Source of the DNA: Deltaproteobacteria bacterium
Lineage (GTDB): Bacteria; Myxococcota_A; Polyangia; JAAYKL01
NCBI GenBank assembly: GCA_011389755.1
Contig: JAABTR010000152.1
Location: 1 to 16,213 of the forward strand
Reading direction: 5' to 3'
Length of the DNA: 16,213 nt
In this document: positions 6,020-12,998 of the stretch, piece by piece
Layout: every line of letters begins with the position of its first letter
Position numbering within the stretch: the stretch's first letter is position 1
Made by a program: the position numbers and the translations under genes
Notes under the pieces: generated by a model
The model's database searches: none
What the model was told of the DNA's origin: nothing
Seen by the model: only the letters and a program-made list of their open reading frames with translations

Positions 6020-7345
6020 ATGAAAGTCACGTTCATCTATCCACGCTTCGAAAAATTTCTCGAGAGTCTACCGGAACTCGACCGTGGGCTCATCGACCAC
6101 TTCATCGGCAACTTCACGACGCCACCCTCCCTCGGGATACCGATTTTGGCGGCGCTCACTCCGCCCGACTGGGAGATAGAGCTCATCGACGACAACAACG
6201 GCGACCCCGTCGACGTGGAGGCAAAAACCGATCTGGTGGCGATAAACTGCTTCACGCCCCAGGCATCTAGGGCCTTCGAGATAGCAGACGCCTATCGCCG
6301 GGCCGGCAAGACGGTCGTCATGGGCGGCTTCTTTCCCTCGACCGCCCCTCAAGAGGCCCTCGAGCACGCCGACGCGGTCAATATCGGGGACGGCGAACCC
6401 ACGTGGCGGCAGATCCTGAGCGACTTCGCGCAAGGGACGCTGAAAAGAAAATATCTCGGGGGCAATCGCTTCGATCTCAAGGACATGCCGATCCCCCGCC
6501 GCGACATCTTCTATGAAAAATCCGGCTACGACTGGAACGAAGACCTCGTCCAGGTGGCTCGCGGGTGCACCTACAATTGCGGGATGTGCGCCATTCCGAC
6601 GCACCAAGGGCACCGCATTCGGCTGCGCCCCATAGAGAACATCGCCCAGGAGGTCCGCGGCCTGCGCTTCGACAAGGTGTACCTGGCCGAGGACATCCTG
6701 TTTTTCCCGAACCGCCGCATCCGCGACTGGGCCGAAGAGCTCTTCGACACCCTGGCGCCGCTGGGCAAAAAATATTTCGTCTCTTCGACGATGGCCCTCA
6801 ACACGGACGACGCCTTTTTGGATCGCATCGCCGCGGCCGGGGTCAACTCGTTTTACTGCACGATGAACGTAGATCCCAAGTCGATCCGGGCCCTGGGCGG
6901 CGACACGGAGCTGCGCCTCGAGGTTCGGGATCTCGTCTGCCGCCTCGAAGATCGCGGCATTCGCTTCTTCGCCTCGTTCGGATTGGGACGTGATTGGGAC
7001 GAACCGAAGCTCGCCGACTCCATTTTGGAGCTGTGCCGCGAAGCCGGCATCCGGACCGCGGAGTTCTTCTTGTTTACGCCCTACCCGGGCTCACCCCACT
7101 TCGAGCGTCTCTCTCGTCAGGGGCGCATCCTGCACCGGGACTGGACCAAGTACAACGGCGCCCACGTGGTCTCTCGCCCCCTGGGCATGGAGCCCGAGCA
7201 CCTCCGCGAGATGTTCATCCGCCTGTGGCGCGAATTCTATCGGCCCCTCGAAGGCACCGAGGTGGTCGAGTCCCTCGAGCCGAACCGCACCGAGCCCCAC
7301 ATGAAACGCAGGCGCGCGCGCGTCGGCGCCGGAGGCGAGAGGTGA
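6020..7345 (+). CDS. Cobalamin-binding radical SAM enzyme
   Basis: A 441-residue B12-binding radical SAM protein. Residues 1-150 form the Rossmann-like cobalamin domain (MKVTFIYPRF start, VVMGGFFPS at 99-107, GDGEP at 123-127). The histidine-ligand motif DxHxxG is absent, as in many members that bind cobalamin without a protein His. The radical SAM domain carries the iron-sulfur motif C183-TYN-C187-GM-C190 after VARG. Members of this superfamily do radical methylations, cyclisations and rearrangements; the reaction here is unknown. The tail after about 425 is Arg-rich. Start: an in-frame ATG at 5897 would add 41 residues with no family character and would overlap the PilZ promoter region, so 6020 (MKVTFIYP) is preferred. 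Its TGA overlaps the GTG of the next gene by 4 bases (GTGA), indicating translational coupling to the ketosynthase genes and a joint pathway. Confidence 0.93.
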   Translation: MKVTFIYPRFEKFLESLPELDRGLIDHFIGNFTTPPSLGIPILAALTPPDWEIELIDDNNGDPVDVEAKTDLVAINCFTPQASRAFEIADAYRRAGKTVVMGGFFPSTAPQEALEHADAVNIGDGEPTWRQILSDFAQGTLKRKYLGGNRFDLKDMPIPRRDIFYEKSGYDWNEDLVQVARGCTYNCGMCAIPTHQGHRIRLRPIENIAQEVRGLRFDKVYLAEDILFFPNRRIRDWAEELFDTLAPLGKKYFVSSTMALNTDDAFLDRIAAAGVNSFYCTMNVDPKSIRALGGDTELRLEVRDLVCRLEDRGIRFFASFGLGRDWDEPKLADSILELCREAGIRTAEFFLFTPYPGSPHFERLSRQGRILHRDWTKYNGAHVVSRPLGMEPEHLREMFIRLWREFYRPLEGTEVVESLEPNRTEPHMKRRRARVGAGGER

Positions 7346-9810
7346 CCGCGCGCCTGCCGAACCGCCCGGCCCTGGTGACGGGGATGGGGATCCTCTGCCC
7401 GGTGGGTCGAAGCCGGCAGGAGGTTTTAGACGCGCTGCGACAGGGACGTTCGGGCATCGACGAGATAGCGGCCTTCGACACCTCGGCGTTTCGAACCCCT
7501 TTCGGCGGCGAGGTGCGCTCCTTCGATCCGGCAGAGCACCTCACAAAAGCGGAACTCGAGGACATGCCGGATCGCTCCTTGCAGCTCGCCCTCGCGGCGG
7601 CGCGTCGCGCCCTCGAGGACGCCGGGCTGTGCTGGTCCCGCGACGACCCACCCAAGAGCCGCGCCGCTCTCGTCGTGGGAACCTGCAACGGCGGGCTGTC
7701 CACCGCGGAGCAGCAGTACCGCATCTTGCTGGGCATGCAGCCGGGCCGCTTCGATCGCAAAATGAACCTGCTCATCCGCTACCACACCATGGGCAAGGCG
7801 CTCTCCTATGCGCTGGGCGTCACCGGGCCCACCTGGGTGGTCACAACGGCGTGCTCCTCTTCGACAACCGCCCTCGGCCTCGCTTTCGAGCTGGTGAGTC
7901 GAGGAGCAGCCGACGTGGTCCTGGCCGGCGGCGCCGACGCCATGTGCCTCGCGACCATGGCGGGCTTCGACGCCCTCAAGGCCACCTCCACCGGGCGCAC
8001 CGCCCCCTTCTCCACTTCGGTGGGGCTCAACCTCGGGGAGGGCGCCGCGTTCTGGGTCGTCGAGTCGCCGGCTCACGCCTCGGCGCGGGGCGCGCGGGTG
8101 GACGGGGAGCTTCAGGGATACGCGCTGTCGGCCGACGCGCACCACCCCACGGCACCCGACCCCCGCGGAGATGGGGCCTACCGCACCATGAGCGCGGCCA
8201 TCGAGAGTGCGGGCGTCGACATCGGCGACATCGGCGCCATCAACGCGCACGGGACCGGCACCGACGCCAACGACCGCACCGAGACCAAGGCCGTCCTGCG
8301 GCTGTGCGGCGCCAAATCGATCCCGGTCTACTCCTTCAAGTCCCAGGTGGGCCACTGCCTCGGGGCGGCCGGAGCCGTGGAGGCGACCGCCGGGCTCTTG
8401 GCCATGCAAAACGATCTCATCCCAGCCACCTGCAACTTCGGCGAGGCCCGCCCCGGGTGCGGGCTCGACTACGTGCCCAACACGCCCAGGCCGGCTCATT
8501 ACGACAGGTTTGTCTCGAGCAACTACGCCTTCGGCGGCAACAACGCGTCGATCATCGTGGGGCGTCACCATCCCGGCAGACCCGTGCCTGAGGTGACCGC
8601 CCCCGAGGCGCCGACGGCCTTGACCGGAGCGGGCGCGGTCTGCTCCTTGGGGCTCGACCTCGAGCCGCTGCTCGAGGGGCTTCATGAAGGGCGGCGCGGC
8701 CTGGTGCCGGTGGCCGGTCGCGTTCCCGGGGCCACCCGCGCGAGGCTCGCCGGGCTCGTGCCCCCGTTCTCCGAGCGTCACGTGGATCGGCGCCTCGATC
8801 TGCGCAACATGAACTCCATCAGCCGCTACGCCACCGCCGCGGCCCGTTTCGCGCTCAAACACTGCGGCGCCCGCGTCGGGCCCCGAGAAGGGGCTGTCAC
8901 AGGCATCGTGAGCGGCGTCTATGTCGGCCCCGAAGAAGAGGGCCAGATGCAGGCGGTGATCCCCACGGGCGGGGCCTGCGCCGACATCGCCGGCTTTTCT
9001 CAGATCGTCGCCAACGCCACCGCCGGCTGGGTCTCCAACGCGCTCCTGCTCAAGGGCTACTCCACCACCGTCGCCCAAGGCGCCGACGCCGGGCTCTTTG
9101 CCCTGCTCCTAGCGCACTTCGCCGTCTCGAGCGGCCGCGCGCGCAGGCTCTTGGCGGGCGCGGCCGATGAGCTCTACCCGCGCTACTTTCAAAACTACGA
9201 CGGCCTGGGGCTCCTGCACAAAGGAGCCGACGAGCAGAGCTACGGGTTGAGACCGAGCGCACGCCACAGGCGCGTTCTGGGTGAGGGCGCCGCTTATATC
9301 GCGGTCGAGACAAAGCGAGACGCCCTCGAGCGGGGCGCGCCCATCCTCGCCGAGCTGCGGGGTTTCGGGATGACCACCGACACGCAGGGATTCCACGAGC
9401 CCAACCGAGATCCCGCAGGCCTCGCCCGGGCCATCGACGAGGCCCTCGTCTGCGCGGGTTGGTCCCCGGCCGATGTCGAGCTCGTCTTGTGGACTCCCCA
9501 AGGCAATAGCGGCGATCTCAAGCTGCTCGAAGGGCTCTCTCGCTCCCTGGGAGCCGGGCCCGCCGAGCGGCTCCCCCTCGTCACCTCCGTCTTCCACACA
9601 GGCCTTGGCGAGGCGTCCAGCGGCACCGTGACCCTCGCCGCCGTGCTGGCCGCGTGGTCCGAGGGCAGACCGCTGTGGAAACAGATCACGGGCCTGTCCG
9701 ACATCGATCAACGCCGGCTGCCCACCGGTCCCGTGCGCACCTTGGTGATCGCGTCGAGCGAGCTGGGGTTCAACCTGGCGCTGGCCCTCGAACCCGGGGG
9801 TGCCTCATGA
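7342..9810 (+). CDS. Ketosynthase-chain length factor-like fusion protein 1
   Basis: An 822-residue protein with two thiolase-fold ketosynthase units. Residues 1-410 are FabF/type II-like with an intact triad: C171 (TACSSS), H303 (NAHGTGT) and H338 (VGHCLGAAGA). They also have the AGFDALKAT and GLNLGEGAAF signatures and end in YAFGGNN (about 395). Residues about 428-822 are a second ketosynthase-like fold without the triad: the Cys position reads QGADAGLFA (about A581), the first His position reads TPQGN (Q720) and the second is also lost. This matches the logic of KS-alpha/KS-beta pairs, where the inactive partner shapes chain length; fused KS-CLF units are known inside PUFA synthase PfaC. 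No acyltransferase, reductase or carrier domain is present. It presumably condenses carrier-bound acyl chains; the substrate is unknown. Start: GTG with GGAGG 6 bases upstream, overlapping the radical SAM stop. Its own stop overlaps the next ATG (ATGA). Confidence 0.92.
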   Translation: MTARLPNRPALVTGMGILCPVGRSRQEVLDALRQGRSGIDEIAAFDTSAFRTPFGGEVRSFDPAEHLTKAELEDMPDRSLQLALAAARRALEDAGLCWSRDDPPKSRAALVVGTCNGGLSTAEQQYRILLGMQPGRFDRKMNLLIRYHTMGKALSYALGVTGPTWVVTTACSSSTTALGLAFELVSRGAADVVLAGGADAMCLATMAGFDALKATSTGRTAPFSTSVGLNLGEGAAFWVVESPAHASARGARVDGELQGYALSADAHHPTAPDPRGDGAYRTMSAAIESAGVDIGDIGAINAHGTGTDANDRTETKAVLRLCGAKSIPVYSFKSQVGHCLGAAGAVEATAGLLAMQNDLIPATCNFGEARPGCGLDYVPNTPRPAHYDRFVSSNYAFGGNNASIIVGRHHPGRPVPEVTAPEAPTALTGAGAVCSLGLDLEPLLEGLHEGRRGLVPVAGRVPGATRARLAGLVPPFSERHVDRRLDLRNMNSISRYATAAARFALKHCGARVGPREGAVTGIVSGVYVGPEEEGQMQAVIPTGGACADIAGFSQIVANATAGWVSNALLLKGYSTTVAQGADAGLFALLLAHFAVSSGRARRLLAGAADELYPRYFQNYDGLGLLHKGADEQSYGLRPSARHRRVLGEGAAYIAVETKRDALERGAPILAELRGFGMTTDTQGFHEPNRDPAGLARAIDEALVCAGWSPADVELVLWTPQGNSGDLKLLEGLSRSLGAGPAERLPLVTSVFHTGLGEASSGTVTLAAVLAAWSEGRPLWKQITGLSDIDQRRLPTGPVRTLVIASSELGFNLALALEPGGAS

Positions 9811-12119
9811 AACGACAGGTCGTCATCAGCGGTATCGGGGCCATCTGCGCCGCCGGGAGCACGGCAGGGCACCTCACCGAGGCGCTCGCTCGAGGCCGCC
9901 GCTGTTTGAGCCCCATCGCCGACCCGCGGCTGGCTCACCTGCGGGCGACCCACGCCGGGCTCATCGCCAAAGTCGAGGCTTTGGGCAGCGATCCGCCTGA
10001 GGTCCGCGTCTTGGACCGCAACGTGCATTTGGCTCTGGCGGCTGCCCGGGAAGCGGTGACGAGCGCCGGGCTCGACGGCCAGAGCCTCGGCCTTCGAGGA
10101 GCCGTCGTCTTCGGCACCTGCTCGGGGGGCATGCTCAGCATCGAGCGGCACCACGAGAGCCTTTGCGCCGGAAAAGACATCATCGACGAGGACCTCACGT
10201 TCTCCAAGAGCTACGGCACCACGGCCAAGGTGCTGGCCTGGGCCACCGGCGCCAGGGGGCCCGCCCTCAACATCGTGACCGCGTGCGCGGCAGGCGCCGG
10301 CGCCATCGCCCAGGGCGTCGACCTCATCCGCTGCGGCCTCGCCGACGTGGTGCTCGCCGGAGGCTCGGACACCTTCTCCGCCTCCACCCTCGCCGGCTTC
10401 GACGCCCTCAAGGCCACCTGCGAGGGCATGTGCAGCCCATTCTCCTCCAACATAGGCCTCAACCTAGGAGAAGGCGCCGCCTTCTTCGTCTTGGAGGCCG
10501 GCGAACACGCGGCTCGCAGAGACGCTCCGATACTGGCGGAGATCAAAGGCTGCGGCCTGTCGAACGACGCCTACCACCCCACGGCCCCAGATCCCGCTGC
10601 CAAGGGTCAGCTCGCGGCCATGAAGCGGGCCCTTTGCGACGCCGGGGTCGAACCGGAGGAAATCGACTATATCAACGCCCATGGAACCGGCACCCGCGCC
10701 AACGACCCCACCGAATCTCGGGCCATCTCCAAGCTCCTCGGGCAGCGCGCTCGAAAGGTGCCGGTCAGCTCCACAAAGTCGATGATCGGTCACTGCCTCG
10801 GCGGCGCCGGCGCGCTGGAGGCGACCGCTACGGTCCTGGCGGCGCGCGCGGGGGTGATCCCTCCGACCGCCGGCTTCGACCAGACCCGGGATGGTTGCAC
10901 CCCGGGCGACTACGTCCCCGATCCGGGGCGCCCTTGGAGCGGGCGCCTGGCTCTCTCGAACAACTTCGGCTTCGCCGGCCACAACGCCTGTCTCGTCATC
11001 GACACGGCGCCGGCTCGCCCCAAGGATGAGCCTCGCGCCCCCGCGAGTCGGCCCAAGGTGGTCCTGACCGGCATGGGCGCCGTCTCTCCGGTGGGTTTCG
11101 GCGTCGAGCCGCTGACCGGACAAGACACGTGCGCCCTCGGCCCAATCGATCGATTCGGGGCTTTCGCGCCCGAGTTCGAAGCCGGCCTCGTCCCCGAGCT
11201 CAACCTGCGGAAGATCGACCGACGGCTCAATCTCAAAGGTATGGACTTGTGCTCGCGATATGCCACGCTCGCCGCCCGTGGCGCGTTGGATTCGGCGGGC
11301 TTCAAACCCCGCCCCTCGTCCATGGAAGAGGTCGGCCTCGTCCTGGGATTGGCGGCCGGTCCCAGCCAGGGGGAGCGCGAGCACCTCAGCGCCTGTTTCC
11401 AAAGCGGGTTCGCCATCGAGAGCCTGGGAGCCTTCCCGTATGTCGTACCCAACTCCGTCGGAGGCAATGTCTCGCGAGCCCTCATGTTGAGGGGCCACAA
11501 TACGGTCATCGCCTCGGGGCGCGGCGCAGGGCTCCCGGCGGTGATAAGCGCGGCCATGGCCATCGAGAGGGGTCATTCCCGCGCCGTCTTGGCCGCCTGT
11601 GCGGATGAGCTGAGCGAGACCGTGGTCCGGGACGGGTACGCCACAGGGCAGTGGGGCCCGGGCACGGACGTCGATCCGGGCGAAGGCGCCGCGGCGTGGT
11701 TGCTCGAGGACGAAAAGACCGCCCTCGAACGCGGGGCGACCCCCAAAGCCCAACTTTTGGGTTACGCGATGGGGACCGATACAGACGATCCCCGCTGCGC
11801 CCAGGGCGGCAGCCTCGCCAGGGCGTTGGTCCAGGCCGCCGACCGCGCCGGCGTCGCGCTCGGCGACCTGGCCGGATTGGCGGTGGGGCAGGCCGGAGGG
11901 CAGGCTTACGAGCTCGAACAATGGGCCATCCAGGAGGTGTTCGGGCAACAGATGGTCCCCACGGTCACGTTGAGCGATCGCATCGGGCTCGCCGAAGCGA
12001 GCTTGGTCGTGTTCAACGCGTCCTATCTCGTCTCGAAGGGATACTCCCAAGCGCTCATCGCGGCGTGTTGTCTTTCGGCTGAAGGTTATGCGAGCGCGGT
12101 TATACTGCGTATCTTGTAG
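9807..12119 (+). CDS. Ketosynthase-chain length factor-like fusion protein 2
   Basis: A 770-residue paralogue of the preceding protein with the same two-part plan. Residues 1-392 are an active-looking ketosynthase: C160 (VTACAAGAGAIA), H292 (NAHGTGTRAND), H329 (IGHCLGGAGALEA) and FGFAGHN at its end. Residues about 412-770 (from VVLTGMGAVSPVG) are a degenerate ketosynthase: the Cys position reads ASGRGAGLPA (Arg572 by alignment), and the His motifs are replaced by VGQAGGQAYE and SDRIGLAEAS. Signatures shared with the first copy, such as AGFDALKAT, GLNLGEGAAF, HPTAPDP and DRRLxL, show a tandem duplication followed by divergence. The catalytic-site contexts differ (TACSSS against TACAAG), so the two copies may act on different acyl chains or at different steps. 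The ATG lies in ATGA shared with the upstream stop and has only a weak G-rich stretch before it, so translation is probably coupled. It is the last gene of the block. Confidence 0.92.
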   Translation: MKRQVVISGIGAICAAGSTAGHLTEALARGRRCLSPIADPRLAHLRATHAGLIAKVEALGSDPPEVRVLDRNVHLALAAAREAVTSAGLDGQSLGLRGAVVFGTCSGGMLSIERHHESLCAGKDIIDEDLTFSKSYGTTAKVLAWATGARGPALNIVTACAAGAGAIAQGVDLIRCGLADVVLAGGSDTFSASTLAGFDALKATCEGMCSPFSSNIGLNLGEGAAFFVLEAGEHAARRDAPILAEIKGCGLSNDAYHPTAPDPAAKGQLAAMKRALCDAGVEPEEIDYINAHGTGTRANDPTESRAISKLLGQRARKVPVSSTKSMIGHCLGGAGALEATATVLAARAGVIPPTAGFDQTRDGCTPGDYVPDPGRPWSGRLALSNNFGFAGHNACLVIDTAPARPKDEPRAPASRPKVVLTGMGAVSPVGFGVEPLTGQDTCALGPIDRFGAFAPEFEAGLVPELNLRKIDRRLNLKGMDLCSRYATLAARGALDSAGFKPRPSSMEEVGLVLGLAAGPSQGEREHLSACFQSGFAIESLGAFPYVVPNSVGGNVSRALMLRGHNTVIASGRGAGLPAVISAAMAIERGHSRAVLAACADELSETVVRDGYATGQWGPGTDVDPGEGAAAWLLEDEKTALERGATPKAQLLGYAMGTDTDDPRCAQGGSLARALVQAADRAGVALGDLAGLAVGQAGGQAYELEQWAIQEVFGQQMVPTVTLSDRIGLAEASLVVFNASYLVSKGYSQALIAACCLSAEGYASAVILRIL

Positions 12120-12150
12120 GAATCATCGGTGAGTCTTTGTTAAGAGATAT

Positions 12151-12173
12151 ACAAACTGAAACAACCTGTTTGT
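12151..12173. repeat. Short inverted repeat after the ketosynthase block
   Basis: ACAAAC (12151-12156) and GTTTGT (12168-12173) are perfect 6-base inverted arms around an 11-base loop, in a relatively A/T-rich patch of the 216-base gap between the second ketosynthase gene and grpE. There is no T-tract and the stem is weak, so it does not look like an intrinsic terminator. An operator-like site is possible. It may be chance. Confidence 0.2.
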
Positions 12174-12220
12174 CTGATGAACACGAGGCCCCCAGACCCG
12201 AGACCCGACCGAGAAAAAGG

Positions 12221-12250
12221 TTGACAGCGCGACGCGGCGCGAAGAATTTT
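12221..12250 (+). promoter_or_regulatory. Putative promoter for grpE-dnaK-dnaJ
   Basis: A perfect TTGACA (12221-12226) lies about 110 bases upstream of grpE and is followed 18 bases later by AATTTT (12245-12250, a poor -10). The spacer is very GC-rich. I looked for a CIRCE inverted repeat (TTAGCACTC/GAGTGCTAA) and a clear heat-shock sigma32 pair (CTTGAAA/CCCCAT) in 12120-12335 and saw neither, so the mode of heat-shock control is not evident. Confidence 0.3.
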
Positions 12251-12335
12251 ACCTTTTGAATAGAGTCGACCTTTGCGACGAAAGTGCGGGGGTGAGGCGC
12301 TCGAAGCACGGGCACCGAAACAGTGAGGTGGTGAC

Positions 12336-12998
12336 GTGGACGAAGAAAAAAGCACCGTTCAGATCGGTGAGGAAAAAGATGTTGCGGCAACCCAAAAGGA
12401 CGCAAATGAAGCGGCGGTGCCCTCAGGCGAGGCTCCAGAAGAGGGCGGTGACAGCGCCTCTGAGCGCGTCCTCGAGCTCGAAAAGAGGCTCAAAGACGAA
12501 AGAGACAGGCTGCTGCGCACGGCGGCGGACCTGGACAACACGCGCAAGCGCGCCAAACGGGACATAGACGACGCCGTGGTGCGGGGACGACAGGAAGTGC
12601 TGCGAGAGATCCTTCCGGTCATCGACAGCGTCGATCTGGCGCTGAGCTCCGCCGACCCACAAGGTTCTGCCCAGCCCATCCTCGAAGGCGTGGAGATGGT
12701 GCGCCGGCAGTTCCTCAGCGCCACCGAGCGCTTCGGCCTCAGGCCCATCGACAGCGTGGGGCAGGCTTTCGACCCCAACGTCCACGAGGCCGTCTCGCAG
12801 ATACCTTCTCAAGGGCACCCCGCCGGGCAGATCATCCAAGAGATGCGTCGCGGTTACCTCCTCGGCGAGCGTCTCTTGCGCGCGGCCATGGTCATCGTGT
12901 CCCGCGGACCTGCGCCATCTGAGCCCCAAGCCGGCTCTCAAACCGGTGACGCCGTCGAGAGAGAAGACCCTTCGGCGGTTGAGGAATCAAATGAGTGA
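12336..12998 (+). CDS. grpE: GrpE nucleotide exchange factor
   Basis: A 220-residue co-chaperone that releases ADP from DnaK. It has an acidic, disordered N-terminus (1-45), a long coiled coil (about 46-85, LEKRLKDERDRLLRTAADLDN then TRKRAKRDI), the PVIDSVDLAL helix, and the beta-domain signature GQAFDPNVHEAVSQIP with G.IIQEMRRGYLLGERLLRAAMVIVSRG. The length is normal. Start: GTG at 12336 with GAGG 8 bases upstream; no in-frame ATG fits better. The stop codon overlaps the dnaK start by 8 bases, so the two are translated from one message. Confidence 0.95.
   Translation: MDEEKSTVQIGEEKDVAATQKDANEAAVPSGEAPEEGGDSASERVLELEKRLKDERDRLLRTAADLDNTRKRAKRDIDDAVVRGRQEVLREILPVIDSVDLALSSADPQGSAQPILEGVEMVRRQFLSATERFGLRPIDSVGQAFDPNVHEAVSQIPSQGHPAGQIIQEMRRGYLLGERLLRAAMVIVSRGPAPSEPQAGSQTGDAVEREDPSAVEESNE

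Noticed and set aside
7426..9078. A 550-codon open frame antisense to the first KS-CLF gene, and a similar 528-codon frame at 10464-12050
   Set aside because: These are shadows of the ketosynthase genes caused by codon bias; the translations have no recognisable motifs and there is no separate ribosome-binding context.
12120..12335. CIRCE or sigma32 heat-shock control element before grpE
   Set aside because: Neither the CIRCE inverted repeat nor a matching sigma32 -35/-10 pair is visible on reading this gap.
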